A stretch of DNA of 64,000 bases, taken from positions 11,718,001-11,782,000 of the forward strand of contig JAGUCH010000001.1 of assembly GCA_019096065.1 (NCBI GenBank), read 5' to 3'. The notes below the pieces were generated by a model. It was not told the DNA's origin and did not search any database. It saw only the letters and a program-made list of their open reading frames with translations. Shown piece by piece: positions 42,452-55,300 of the stretch; position 1 is the first letter of the stretch, and every line of letters starts with the position of its first letter. Made by a program: the position numbers and the translations under genes. The stretch is from Paracyclopina nana. Lineage: Eukaryota > Arthropoda > Copepoda > Cyclopoida > Cyclopettidae.

Positions 42452-42601
42452 ATGCCTTCACAAGCCTATACTTTAGTGCCCACAATGCATCAGAACATGC
42501 TGATGAATTACTTTTCGCAACTTGCAATGCCGGCCTGGATCGGAATTCTTTTAAGTATTTTCTGCTTTGGCAATTCCTATGTAAAATATGCTTGCCCCTA
42601 A
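42452..42601 (+). CDS. Small membrane ORF directly after OST4
   Basis: 49 codons starting 9 nt after the OST4 stop: 'MPSQAYTLVPTMHQ', then a hydrophobic stretch 'AMPAWIGILLSIFCFG' and an 'SYVKYACP' end. No known family. It could be translated from a dicistronic OST4 mRNA, as insect small proteins sometimes are, or be a chance frame in a 3' UTR. Confidence 0.3.
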   Translation: MPSQAYTLVPTMHQNMLMNYFSQLAMPAWIGILLSIFCFGNSYVKYACP

Positions 42602-42766
42602 CTGGTGGCTGATGTCAAGCGAGATTTCAGGAGAACCACCAATAGATCAACAGAGAGTTGTGACATGATACGAGTTATTATTCAATATTATATTCAAGTC
42701 ATCATGGCCGAAACTAAAAAATACTGCTTCACACTGCTTTCAAAAATATCGGTCTGGAATGAATTC

Positions 42767-45700
42767 TTAGAGCGTTTTTCTCGCTTTCTTTGACAAAGGC
42801 TGATTCTCCACAGAGTCTGCATCCTCCGAGGACCCTCCTTTCACTCTGGAGGCCGAGCTCGGCTCGTAGTTGTCGTTGATGATGCCCAACTTTTTGGCCT
42901 CTTTTAGAAAGTATTTCTCGAGGCGCACCGCGCACTGATACTCCTCAGCCTCTTCGCGGTTGTAGGTCCAGCAGTTCTCAAAGACTTGCCGGATATCGGC
43001 CAAGACTTCCTGGTTGCAGTTGTACTTCATGCACAAGAGAGATGTCCTCACGGTCCCGAGGTCAATTGGGCGGGCAATAATGTCAAAGTAGTCCGGTGCA
43101 TCTGCCTTTGTGATGGGACGGTCAAAAGGCCATCCGTCTTTGTGCTTCATCATGTTATTGAGCAGGTCCTCTAAGGCCGAGGGGTTGTACATGGTGAGTA
43201 GCTCCTCGTCCACGGCACGCCTTCGTTTGTTCCTAGCGCTCGAAAGGCTGCTTTCGACCGACAGTCGCGATGACTCCTTAGGCTTTTTCTCAACCTACGG
43301 CATAGCGGCGACGATAGAGAAAATAAGATAGAAGCATTATTAAGAAACTATTACCTCATAGGCAAAATCAGCTTTAAGATTGGATTTGGACGACCTTGCG
43401 CGGATCCTGCTCGACTGCCGCTCACCCGACAAACTATCCAACGCGTTGATACCGCTGTCCTTGGACTCGCTACCAGAGCTGTTGCCCGAGGCCGTTTCAT
43501 GCTGAGTCACTCGGGCTATCCTCTCACTAGCTTCAGCAGCCGACTTGCGCTTACCCAATAGCTGCGAAAGGCCACCCTTCTTGCCTGCAGTTTTCTTGGC
43601 CTTCTTAGGAGGGTCAACGCTTCGTTTGGACTTTTTGGTGCGCCGCGGAGGAGTCTCTTCCTTCTCGCAATTTTCCTCAGCCTCGCTATTATTCTGGAGG
43701 AAACACATATATTAGTCTATAAGATACAAGTTATTAGTCTGGGCCATACCTCATCTGATGAATTGGCAGCATGGTTTACATCCATAGCTTCTTCCTCATC
43801 CTCAGATTGAGTTTCTGCATCCTCCTCAGCAGCTTCTTCTTCCTCGTTACTAAACACTTGCCTCGACTTCTTTTTGGGCGTCTTGACCCGCTCCTTTGGC
43901 TTACAGTCATGGCAAAACCAGTCCCCTTGGGGAATAGATTTAAGCTTGGGCTTCAAGCAGTACATGTGGTGGCCACGATCACAGCCGTCGCAAAGCAGCA
44001 TTTTGTCGGGGTCCCCTTTACGACGACATATGCGGCACTTGGCATTCATGATAGATCTGAAAAATAGAACGAAACTTGATAGATGGAAGGTGAAAGAAAA
44101 ATAAGGTAAAATGCATACTTGGACCATATAATCGAGGAGTCCAAAGTTGTCAAATGAATGAAGAGCTGAGCATAGCTTGTTGAGCTCATCAGGGAGTTCT
44201 CCCATTCTTGTAATGGTGTCAAGATTTCTTTGGCAGTGGGAATTTCTTGGATTTCTCCATTCGCAGCCTCGTCTGCGGCCTCCTTCTTGCGTTTCTCTTC
44301 TTCCTTCAACCGTTTCTTTTTTTCCTTCTCGTCCTCGCCTAAGTGCATTCAAGTTACGAGTGAGATTTTTTTAAAGCACATGGCTTATTAGCATAATTAC
44401 CTAGAGGTGGCTTAAAGTACTTTAGGTCTGCCATTTGAGCCACCTGGAGTATGGCACTAGCCAATCCCTTCACCTTCTCATTTTGCCTTTTGACAAAAGA
44501 GCTTCCGGAATCGCGGTTGCTGTCACGATCTGGAGAGGCTGCCCGGCTCACGTCTCTACTTCCGGACGCAGATACAATTCGTGATTCGAAAGGGGTATTT
44601 AGAATTGACTTTCCACCCCACGCCAGCCCGTCACACTGCATGTCATAGCCGCCATTTTGGATGGCGGTCTGCCACGCACTACGGTCGCGAATCTTCAAGG
44701 TTCCGAGCGTTCCGAAGAAGATTCGCTCCTCTATTTCCAGAATTTGATCTCGTAGAGCCAAATCCAGGATGGCATTGACGTCTTTGACATCTGCTGCAAC
44801 TGGTTTTGAATCAGGTCTCGTGAGGGCTGATTGAAAAAGCTCGAACTTTTTCAAATTTTTGGCGATATTGTCACGCTCGTTCATGAGCTTTTCACGCAGT
44901 TCTCCTTCTCTGATGCCGCGAGGATTGAGAGCCTCAATGAGGTCATCAACCTCTTTAATGGTTCTTATGTGCGACCAGTGAGTTTTAGGAAGAATTGTCG
45001 AGTGTACAGTGCAGTTGTCCATGTCAGCCAAGCAAATGCCCCACATATTACAGCAAAGAGCAGGCTTCGAGTCCTCCATGGCTTCAACAGCCTCAGATTT
45101 GACTTCAGCGGCAACGGCAGCCGCATCTGAGGCCATGGTTGCCTCGACAATAGATGAAGACGCTTGATCTAATTGAACTGTGCCATTTTTGGTTGAAAGC
45201 ACTTTTTGTTGTGACTTCTTGGAGTACGTTTTCAGGTTGTTTTCTTTCACCTCTTCTTGATCATTCTCTTTGTCAGAGCCTTGGCCTTCGGATGATTTCT
45301 TATCCAGTATTTCTTTGACCCGTTCAAGTGCCGTTGCTTCATCGATTGGCTTAGAGTTGGGATTGATAGTCGTGGGCGTGGGTAAGCAAATACCCACGTG
45401 CTCATCATCATGCTCCACATACAATCCTGGGAGCGACTCTAGAATCCAGAAGCGACGATATGCCCTATCCCTGCCAAGGCAAACAGGACCTGTTTTTACT
45501 TGGAGCTCGGCAATTTTGGCCATGAGCTCTTTCTCCTTGGCAACGGCTTCGAGTTTCTTGCGATCCTCCCTCTTCTGTCTATCTTTTTCGTCCTTCTCTT
45601 TTTGTGCTAGAATGGCCTCTTTTTGCCTGTCCGTCAGGTGAGCATCATCAGGATTGGATGTTGCTTTTTTGTCCCCACCCTTGTCTTGGTCTTCTTTCTT

Positions 45701-47718
45701 TTGATTCCTTTCCTCACGCCGTTTGGCCTTTTCAGCTTCTTCAAATGCTTTTTGCCGCTTGTTCTCATTGATTTGGTGCGATCGGAGCTCCGCTTTAGCC
45801 TCGGAGAGCTCGTTGAATTTTTCATCAATTTCATCGCGAACAGTGGCAAAAGAGAGTACTTGGTTCATAAGGCACAAGAGTATTTTAATTTTTTCGTCAA
45901 CAGCCAGCTCGAAGACGGTTTTGGTGGTCAAGCTCTCGAGAATTTGAGTTTCTTCCATGCGAAACTGGAGGCCCGGGTCATCTGAGAGCTTGTAGCCTCC
46001 ACGCTGCTGGTACAGCCACAACAGCGACTTGTCCGATCGGAAGGCCCCAGAGGACTCCAAGTGTAGTCTAAGGATCTCGGAAATACTGTACTCGTCCATG
46101 TGGAGGTCTTTGATGGACTGGCCTTGGTGCTTAAGACACCATCTCACCATTTGAGTCGCAGAGCGAATTTGATTAGCTATCTCTTCATCCTTGCCCAAAA
46201 TGTTTTTGTCCAAATCATACACATTGACATTGGCTAAAGTGCGAGCATCCAGTTTGACCTCTTCGTCCTCTTCCTGTTGCAAATCAAAGAGTGCTTGAAG
46301 CATGAACTTGAGAATCTCAAACATCGGCCCACCCGGCGTCTCTGACTGGACCAAGGCCGTTTCAAGAAGCTTAAATGTAACACCCTCACTGAAAGTGTCT
46401 TTGGTTTCCAAAACTCCGGAAAAACTATGGAAAAATTCCAGAAGGGATAGAAAGTCTCCAAAGAGATTGTTGGGAACCCGACACTGAACTGAGCTTAGCT
46501 CAGGCAGCTCTTTGAGGTCATCGCATTCGAGGTCTTCGCGGGGTTTTTTCCATTCGCTTAGCAGCTCATTCACCAATCGCCGTTCCTCCTTCTTTCGTTC
46601 TTTTTCTTTAGCCTTCTCCTCCATCTTCCTCTTTCTGGCCTCTTCAGCGCGTTGTTTCATCTCCTCCTTGAATCTTTCATTTTGCTCCTTCATTCGCTTC
46701 ATTTCAGCAGCGATTTCCGCAGGAGTTTGCTTTTTCATCTTGGGCTTCTCTGCAGATTTGCTCACCCATCCATCCAGGGTACCCATGCCTCCCTTTTTGC
46801 CTCCCTTGACCCTTTTGGTAACTTCAAACACAGGCTCAGGTCCCGCAAAGATGTCTGTGAACTTTAATTCGTCCAACTTGTACCGCTTCCTAACGGACTC
46901 TTTGACTCTGAGGTTGTCGTTGCCCTCCTCGAGGTCGACCAGGTTCTTCAGGAACAGGAGATTCTTTTCGCGGGTATAGAGGCTCTTGTCTCGGCGTATG
47001 TCCTCAGCTTCAATCACTCGGACCTACAGATACGCAAATTGCATTCAATGCATAAAAAATTATCCCAGTCAACATGTAGACTTGATAATAATTACAAGGC
47101 AGCAAATCTTTTACTTACTGGGTTATCTTCCGGATCATCAGGGTCCTCTTCAAGGAGTTCATATTTGAATAAATGCTCAGGCGGGAAGAACGACTTCTTG
47201 GGCTTCTTTTTTGACGGGCTGCCTTCTTTGGCCTCTTCCTCCCTCTCATCCTCGGCATCCTTGTCAATCTCTTCTTGGCTTGGAGGGATGACTTTGAGGA
47301 CTTTGCACTCACACCAACGAGGCTGGCCGCTGGGATCATCGATGATCCCTTCCACGATTTCTCCAACAAAAAACCTGACACTGGAGAAAACATAGACATC
47401 ATCGACGAGGTCACTGAGACGACCCCTGCTCGTGTGATCAGCAACCCAAAGGAGTGCCTTCCTCAAAGGCTTAGGGATATCGCCGAGCCTTTTCTTGGCC
47501 TTCTTCTCACTCTCCACAGCCTCCTCATAGGTCAAGTTGCTTTTCCCAGTCACAGAGCAGGACCAGACGAGAGAATTGCACAAAATGGTCCTCTGGAAGA
47601 ATGACTCGTAGTCCCGAAACACTTCCTTGGTTGCCTCGCAGAAGAAAACCTCGTCTTCGGGGTTGAGTCCAGCCGGCGGATCTCGCCGTTGAAACGGCTT
47701 CTTTTTCAGCAGTGGCAT
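42767..47718 (-). CDS. BAZ1A: ACF1/BAZ1A chromatin-remodelling subunit
   Basis: Exons in transcript order: 47718-47119, 47023-44401, 44338-44119, 44056-43750, 43693-43355 and 43294-42767, giving 1538 residues, close to vertebrate BAZ1A. ACF1 partners the ISWI ATPase to space nucleosomes. The WAC domain is at about 20-125 ('TILCNSLVWSCSVTG'), a DDT domain near 385-445 ('FLSLLEFFHSFSGVL') and WHIM-type motifs through about 870, including 'LGRDRAYRRFWILESLPGLY'. The PHD finger is at about 1152-1200 ('CRICRRKGDPDKMLLCDGC', 'GDWFCHDC') and the C-terminal bromodomain at about 1400-1500 ('WPFDRPITKADAPDYFDII'). Long charged coiled coils lie between. The start is 'MPLLKKKPFQRRDPPA', the conserved BAZ1 opening. 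Exon 2 of 2.6 kb is unusually long here. Confidence 0.96.
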
Positions 47719-47816
47719 TTCTTTGTCTAGCAATGCATCTTTCTCACTTTAATCGGGGCAAGAATCAGGCGTAGAGCTATTAGAATTGTGGGGAGATGTA
47801 AGCGAACGTCAGGTCG

Positions 47817-48168
47817 ATGGGAGAGTTTGACTTTTCACAATGCGAACGAAGGAATAGGTTGGCAAAAAAGGACCCCGTGGTCGTCGTGGTAATGCCGGCA
47901 AAAGGTCAAGAGTGTGCGCACCTCAATCCGCTGATTCTCCTCAATGATCAGGCTATCGGTGAGTGCTCGAATTTTACTCTTGACTCATGTTATTACTCGT
48001 TTATTTACGTAAAGATCCCACGTATCTTGTTTGAAAATCACCAAATGAACGATCTATCATTAGACGCACATATTCTCGCGTGATTTTGCAGACATAACAT
48101 GTGATATTAGCTTTTTAAATGAATGCGTAAAGCAATATTTTGCCTTAAAAATAGTTTGCTTACTCTAA
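47817..48168 (+). CDS. Possible two-exon gene for a 72-residue protein
   Basis: Exons 47817-47958 and 48092-48168 join in frame across GTGAGT...TTTTGCAG, giving a protein that opens 'MGEFDFSQCERRNRLAKKD' and contains 'VVVVVMPAKGQECAHL'. AATAAA lies at 48312-48317. It starts 99 bp from the divergent ACF1 start, so a shared bidirectional promoter is plausible. No family is recognised. The orderly splice sites and polyadenylation signal favour a gene, but coding support is thin. Confidence 0.35.
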
Positions 48169-48582
48169 GCGCTCAGTGGAAAATTGGCAGCAAAGAGAAA
48201 TGGCTGAAGGATGATTGGGTGGAATTCGGCCGTTTGGGCCGAATTACCCAGGGCCTAGACTCCATCTCTACTAAGAATGACACAATTGAACACGATTTCT
48301 TCACACAATTCAATAAATGATGAGAGAGAAATAATTTAAAGCAAATGCGTTTACATTGCATAGACAGAGAAAGCATTGCAACAACTTTTAAAAAATTCGA
48401 TGAAGAAAATAGAATTTGGCATCAAGCCTCAAAAAATGATGCTCGGTTTCGAATTCGAAAAGCGGCATTTATTGCAGTAAACACACACAATAGAAATGGA
48501 GGGAACCTTCAAAAGTGAAATTCCCGCCAATTTTTCTAGAGCCGCACTCGTGGCTGAAAGTGACCTTAAGCACGTGCAATAA

Positions 48583-49565
48583 TTAGGATGCCTTAAGTTT
48601 GAAAAAGTCTTCAAGAATCTCGTCCACTTTGTCTCTGTTCTTCAGAGAGGTGAATTTCCCATTCAATCTTCGACCTTTGCCACCACCCTTCGCTTCCAAA
48701 GTTTCCATGATTTTTGGTCCTATGTGTTTGATGGTTTCCTCTGAGCTGCTCAGAACCAATTGGCAAGGGCCTTCCTTGTCGTTTCCGGAGCTCACAAATA
48801 GGGTTATGTCCTGATGAAATTATGCATTTAAACTACCTGACATCTTCACATTTTGTAGCAGTACTCACTTCATTTGATAGCTCATTAAGCAGAGTTGAGC
48901 AGAAGTCCATTTCATTCTCTTGTCTGTGGGTGGAATAAAACTTGGGCTTGGTATCTTTCAGCTCTTGAGCCGTGACCACCGCGAGCTCTTTGAGCAAACT
49001 TTGAGTGAACTTTTGGTACTTTTTTGCATTCTTGGCAGCCTTCTCTACCAACCCATAATGGTCTTCTGGGCCGCCGTTCAATAAAGATGTAAATTCGCGT
49101 TCCCGCTGATAGCACTGAGAAAAGTATTGACTGACTCGATTTCCAACCAGAAAGTACACGTTGCAATTTCCCTTCCGCTTTGATTTCTCACAGTGCAACA
49201 GCTTTATCATTTGTAGCTCTGACAAGTTGGATACATGTGTGCCACAACACATGTTGCTGTCAATATCTCCTATCTTGACTACACGAACGGGACCTTGGTG
49301 ATCTGCTGGTAATCCTCTTGTCTTGGCTGTTTTCAACTCCTCAGCATCCTTCTCAAAAACCTAAAAAAAAAAAAGAAACCGCTAAGTCAAGGATCGAACC
49401 GGGTCGCGTGTTAAACCACATTAGTAATTGTGGAAAAAACTTAATTAAAAACAACTTATGCTTCAAAAATAAATATAAAAATTGTAGCAAAATGTAGAGC
49501 TGGTTAATGCGGAAAAAAAATGTGGAACGCTTCACGATTTTGCGTGTCATCCTTGCGCAGGGGCC

Positions 49566-49607
<42 letters not shown>

Positions 49608-50221
49608 CGCCGAAGCGGACACAATAAACACAATTAGATAGCAGAGGTACTCTCTACCTGGCTCAATCTCACTTCTTCAGCGATCATGATTACAACCTAT
49701 TTATCTTTGAAACACAAAGCTTATGCAAAACCTGGCAAAATATAGCCATGGTACAGAAAATCATTATGTATCTTATCTTTGATTTAGCTAGTAAAAGTAG
49801 ACATTGCAGAAAAAGATGAAATCAGCATTTTGCCAATGCAATCAAAGGTGGCATAAAAATGAATGGTTGGAAATGAGCCGCCAGATGGCGACGCCTTTAG
49901 TTTAAAAAACTGCCATAAAAAAGGCTCCTTCGATCAAATGTCAAAAATGTGCTTGGTTAATTGATATTAGATATGGTTCTTTTGACAAGGTAAGCTTTAA
50001 AAAAGCAAAAGAAAAAACGAACATGAAAGAAACTGTGGTCTTCATGGCAGCAATGACAGCTAGTTTGCCTTTAAGAAAATGTCCAAGCCTTTTCTTTGGC
50101 TATAAAATGCACAGCATTAGTCCATATAAATGTTAATGTATACCAAAATGAAGAGCCGGTTAATGCGGACAAAAAATGTGGAACGCTTCACGATTTTGCG
50201 TGTCATCCTTGCGCAGGGGCC

Positions 50222-50263
<42 letters not shown>

Positions 50264-50877
50264 CGCCGAAGCGGACACAATAAACACAATTAGATAGCAG
50301 AGGTACTCTCTACCTGGCTCAATCTCACTTCTTCAGCGATCATGATTACAACCTATTTATCTTTGAAACACAAAGCTTATGCAAAACCTGGCAAAATATA
50401 GCCATGGTACAGAAAATCATTATGTATCTTATCTTTGATTTAGCTAGTAAAAGTAGACATTGCAGAAAAAGATGAAATCAGCATTTTGCCAATGCAATCA
50501 AAGGTGGCATAAAAATGAATGGTTGGAAATGAGCCGCCAGATGGCGACGCCTTTAGTTTAAAAAACTGCCATAAAAAAGGCTCCTTCGATCAAATGTCAA
50601 AAATGTGCTTGGTTAATTGATATTAGATATGGTTCTTTTGACAAGGTAAGCTTTAAAAAAGCAAAAGAAAAAACGAACATGAAAGAAACTGTGGTCTTCA
50701 TGGCAGCAATGACAGCTAGTTTGCCTTTAAGAAAATGTCCAAGCCTTTTCTTTGGCTATAAAATGCACAGCATTAGTCCATATAAATGTTAATGTATACC
50801 AAAATGAAGAGCCGGTTAATGCGGACAAAAAATGTGGAACGCTTCACGATTTTGCGTGTCATCCTTGCGCAGGGGCC

Positions 50878-50919
<42 letters not shown>

Positions 50920-51623
50920 CGCCGAAGCGGACACAATGATCAGCAATCAGTTTGATCGTGGAGTCTTACCTGTGTTACCATATCTAGATGCTGCCTGATC
51001 ATTTCATTACATATGTCCTCCACTTTTGCCAGGTTATCCTGGCTGACATTGTCGACTCCGAGTTCAATGAAGGAAATGCCAACTTTCTTGCCGTCATTTT
51101 CAGCCATCCACCATGACAAAGTGGGCATGTCGAGGTTATTTTCGAAAATGGCAGAAATCAAATGTTGCCCACTGTGCTGTTGCATATGATCGAATCTCCT
51201 CATCCAGTCAACTCTTTGCTCCACTTCATCACCTGGATTCAAAGGACTTCCCGATTCAATAAAATGGACCGCAGTTCCGTCCTTCCTAATCACTCTTCTC
51301 ACCGGCAAACCATTGACAGTTCCGTGGTCATCGTTCTTTCAGAGTATCACGATTACAAATTGAAAACGCCGCTCATTTCATACCGCTTACCTGCCCACCC
51401 CCTTCAGGAAAAAGGATGGTATCGGCGAAAGTGACATCGAAGCCTTTGACGGCCTTGATCGAGGCCGGTTTGCAACTGACAACTTGGGTTTTCAGCTAAA
51501 CAAAAAGGCGAAAAATCAAAGTATTTTCCAATAAGCTCATTCATGGTCTCCTAGAAAAGGGGCCTAATTTACCTCTTTTAGGTAACTGTCTCGCTGGCAA
51601 GCGAAAACACCGGAGTTGCTCAT
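48583..51623 (-). CDS. AARSD1: AARSD1, alanyl-tRNA editing protein (AlaX type)
   Basis: Exons in transcript order: 51623-51573, 51495-51391, 51335-50970, 49360-48869 and 48810-48583, giving 413 residues (human 412). It is a free-standing editing protein that removes wrongly attached serine from tRNA-Ala. The editing zinc site is complete: 'QQHSGQHLISAIF' (HxxxH, about residues 100-105) and 'CCGTHVSNL' (CxxxH, about 213-217). The N-terminal β-barrel part has 'EGGGQ' joined to 'NDDHGTVNGLPVRRV'. The C-terminal helix-rich part has 'KFTQSLLKELAVV' and 'LFVSSG'. The third intron is 1.6 kb and carries the U6 array; the others are about 55-80 nt. Confidence 0.95.
49516..49622 (-). ncRNA. U6: U6 spliceosomal snRNA, copy 1
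   Basis: A full-length 107 nt match to animal U6: a 5' hairpin with a UUCG loop (GTGTCCGCTTCGGCGGCAC), the ACAGAGA box ('GATACAGAGAAGATTAGC'), the AGC triad and a 3' T run. I see no TATA-like sequence about 25-30 nt upstream, so promoter strength is doubtful. Confidence 0.85.
50172..50278 (-). ncRNA. U6: U6 spliceosomal snRNA, copy 2
   Basis: Same sequence as copy 1 except near the 3' T run. Upstream flank identical to copy 1. Confidence 0.85.
50828..50934 (-). ncRNA. U6: U6 spliceosomal snRNA, copy 3, different 5' flank
   Basis: A full-length U6 body like copies 1 and 2, but its upstream sequence is unrelated to theirs: array homology stops within two bases of the 5' end, 35 bp before AARSD1 exon 3. 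It may be a retrocopy without promoter, or the founding insertion. Confidence 0.75.
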
Positions 51624-52311
51624 TTTTTTCGTTTTTGTTTACTTTAGTCTTTAGCAAGTTTTTGTTGTGCTGTCGGAACTTTTGGCTCTCGCAACATTTT
51701 TCATGCTGAGTCGCGGAACCTCGCGCCATATTTTCCTGCAGTACGTCTTCCCTCCTGTAAGCGCAACGTTGCGCCGTTAAAAGAAGACGCTCGATCGCGT
51801 TGATGGATTTATGACATCCGCTTTCGCTCCTCGAAAAAGTTTCTTTTGATCGCTCTCGCTCGGCAAAGTAACAAATGGTAGTCATTTTGCAGGAAAAAAG
51901 GGGGTTTATCGCGAATTTGCAGCGTTGATGGATGGCACTTTTTCGGCTTTTTCAACGTTTGTCGTTGTCCTCCAGGATCATTCATCAATTTCATCAAGTT
52001 TTCGGTCAGCACAACAACATTCCAAAGGAACAAAACACGAAAAACTTCATTATAGGAGCGTCATCAATCACGCCACATACATTAATTATCATTGCCGGGG
52101 ACTTTAAGTGTTCCAGCATTCATCAAACTCTCCGATTTGGCCGCCACGATTATTGGCAATCATCAATAAAACCGACCAGCCACTTTCGCCACTTTTCCCA
52201 AATCAACCAGAGGAAGGAGCAATAATTAAGAGACTCCGTGGCAAATCGCGACTCCAAACTTAAACCTCCGCCAATGCAAAGGTGCGGTTTCGAAGAACGC
52301 AAGCCACTGCA

Positions 52312-55300
52312 GCCATAAATCAGGTGAAAATGTCAAAGTCTCCTTTGTGGACCCAGCTGTCAGTCACTGTTCGGGCTTTATTTGAATACGTGTCAATCTT
52401 CGTCTCCGTCTCGCGGGCTGCATGACACGTCTTCTTCTGCTCCTTATGAATGAAAGACGTTGTGGTTCCCTTTTTTTAGTAGTCAATCGTGACTGACAGG
52501 GATCGGGAATGCTTTGCTGTCATTCAATTTCAGCTTTGATTTTTCCATACATGCACTCCGAAATGCAATTCTACATTATTTAAAGGCAACATTTTTGAGC
52601 ATGCAAAGTCAGCCAAGAGACTTGTTAATGCGGCTTTTTAATGCTTCGCACGATGACGCATGCAATGACACGACCCATGTTGTCAAGCAATCACAGAGGT
52701 TATCTTTTAATAACTATTTCATAATGGCCAGCGTGAAAATGCTTACAATATGCATCAATTTGATGGACAGCTTTGCAGATGCCAGCCACCCCTAAATTGC
52801 TTTCTCGCTTCTCGCCGTTTTTACGAGCTTAATTGTCCACAGTGCAATCTAGTTAAGAGCCGTTTGAATGCATCAGCCATGGCAATGTGTGCCACATCAA
52901 TCTGTCGAGGAGTCCTCCTGGCCTAAGACACGTTCCAAATGTACGAGGGAACTTTTCCAGTAGTGAGAAAAAGTCGCCCAGTCGCTATAGCCCCGAATAT
53001 TTATGAGCGCACTAACCCTTTCTTCCATTAAACTCCTTCTTCTGCTCCTAGGGTTGGATCAAAATCGACTGGATTATGGCGTGGAACCTATCACAGAAAC
53101 TATACTACTTTCGGTACGAGCAATGCCACGGGGCGGAGCTTCATATTTGATTATCGGCATTGCACATTGCCTCGCTTTTTCCCTAGCGTTTTTTGCTTGC
53201 GTAGAGCATGGTGGAAAAAAGAGATTTTAGGTCAAGTTTTTGCATAGTTGATGCTGCGCACGGTAGTAGAAGCTAAAAAAAATGCGAAATCAGTAGCGGA
53301 GTTGGGCAACTCGGTCCCGTCGGCAAAATCCTCGATCCAGTTTTTATCTATTTTTATGGGCTTCTGGAACTTTGGTCTCATCAAAGTTTGTCTGCCAACC
53401 CTAGAGTGTGTATGGCATATAGTCGTCGATCGAGCCGACTTTCTAATTGCTTCTTCAGTCCTCCTTCCACCAGTGCTGTACGTGTTCACAATTTGCCATA
53501 AATTGTGATCAAATCGAGCTGGAAGGGAACTCAGGAAATGTCATAACATTAGCATAGCAGATTTGGAGACAAAAATCCAATCCTCGATTAGTTCTAGTAC
53601 TATGGCTCTCGTATATGTACCTATGGTTATGGCATGATCATATAAATGGGCTCATTGCTGAGAAAAGATCAGGCTCGTAAATTCGTTGCCATATTTTTTT
53701 AATACAAAGCTCGATCCTCCTCCTTTGAAAAAGAGCTGCTGGGATGGATTTATGAGCGGATCGCACAATGTAGCATAAATAACTCTGGGTCTTCACTGAG
53801 CCGCTGCTGCTGCAAGCCATCATTTTCAAGAACCTTGATTGTTATGGACGAGTTTGGCAAGCACCATATCTAAAAATGCATGAAGCTCTTTTTTATCAGA
53901 TATCACATTTGCCTCTATGGGAAACTTGAAATCCATAACGTTGAAATGGTTTTTAATGTCTTTGATATTGAGGAGCCAATTCAGCTGCTCATAAAAGATG
54001 TCAGTCAAGAATGTTTGATGCAGGCGCATGCAAAAGAGCTGGGTGTGACTTAATGGGTGGACAGCTTCACCTGGTGCGACGCTCTTGATTATGGACGAGT
54101 TTGGCAAGGATGAAATCCGTGCGAGAATTATGACTGACATAATCAGAGTTATGGCCACCATGTCGTAGCACAAATGAACACTCCGTTCCCCATAATTCAT
54201 GCAAGAGCTCAGACTGAATACAGCTCTGAATATGACTTCCAAAGATTGGACTGCTTTTTCACACTCTGGGGCTTCGAGGAACGAAAATTGGTGGTGCTGC
54301 TGCTGAAATTGGCCGAAAATCGACATGGTGAAAAAGTGGCAATAAAGGGGCAAAAAAATGGTCCTCTGTGGCCAATATTTACACGCTTTTGTCTGAATTT
54401 CCCCGCAGCAGCAGCAGCAGTTTTGTACCACTTTTTGTGTTTGCAGATGCAGCCGTGACATCCACGGAAAACTGCTTCGAAGCACCGTATGCCCCAGTGT
54501 GCACTGCTAGAATTTATCACAGGAGCGTGCGACACGCTATTTAGTGGCTCGTCTAAGTGTAGATATGCAGCCTTAGTTGTATACTTCATGCTAATATGAA
54601 AAGCGAGAGAGAGATATGTGTAAACAGGTAAAAACGTGTGGCTAACTTTCAATCAAGCTGAAAGCGTCCCAGCAACGCATTGCTCATGGCATGGACGAGG
54701 ACAATAATGGGTGAAATGAGGCTAGAGCATGAAAGGTTGCTTGTAGCGCGCCCACCAAGCCACGCCCCTCCTAAACTTCTTTGATTTCTCGGGTGCAGTC
54801 GCAGTTTGCTGCTGCTGCTGCTGGGGCTTTGGTCCGTCATAAATTCCCAGATGAGAGAGTCGGGGATATCCACTTGATTTACGATTATAATGATCCTGGG
54901 GACTAAAAGTTTGCTGCTGCGCCGCGCATAGAGCTGCTTCAACCGAATGTGCACAGATTCCTGATTGGCATCGAATATTAGCGACGAGAAAGTGGATTAT
55001 TCGACTGAGAAAACGCCAAAATATAGTACATCTTTTACAACTTTAAAGTTTCATTGAAAGTGGTGCGCCAATGCTGGAAATTGTCAAATTAACCTGAAGT
55101 TAACATGTAAGGAAGAGACCAATTACACCTTTCAGCAGCAACTTTCAGATGGCCGCTAAAGTCCACCAGGCATTTTCCATCAATCAAAATTAGGGTCTAA
55201 TCAAGCTTCATGCGCGTGCGGTGGCATGGTGTATTTCCTGAAAAAGTTGCTTTAGCATAAAGCAGCCAGAAATGATGATGACGTTGGCTGGCTGATGATA

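Larger units (their letters stand above)
49487..50936 (-). repeat. 656 bp tandem array carrying U6 copies
   Basis: Two full units (U6 plus about 549 bp) and a partial third containing only U6 and a few flanking bases. The period is 656 bp, measured between U6 5' ends at 49622, 50278 and 50934. Units one and two look nearly identical, with differences next to the first U6. The array lies in AARSD1 intron 3, same strand. Confidence 0.9.

Noticed and set aside
49378-49420. tRNA-like fragment (GGTTCGATCC on the minus strand)
   Set aside because: The T-loop word is present, but the stem bases do not pair and no acceptor or anticodon arm is visible.
51160-51434. 90-codon plus-strand ORF in AARSD1
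   Set aside because: Antisense shadow of AARSD1 exons 2 and 3.
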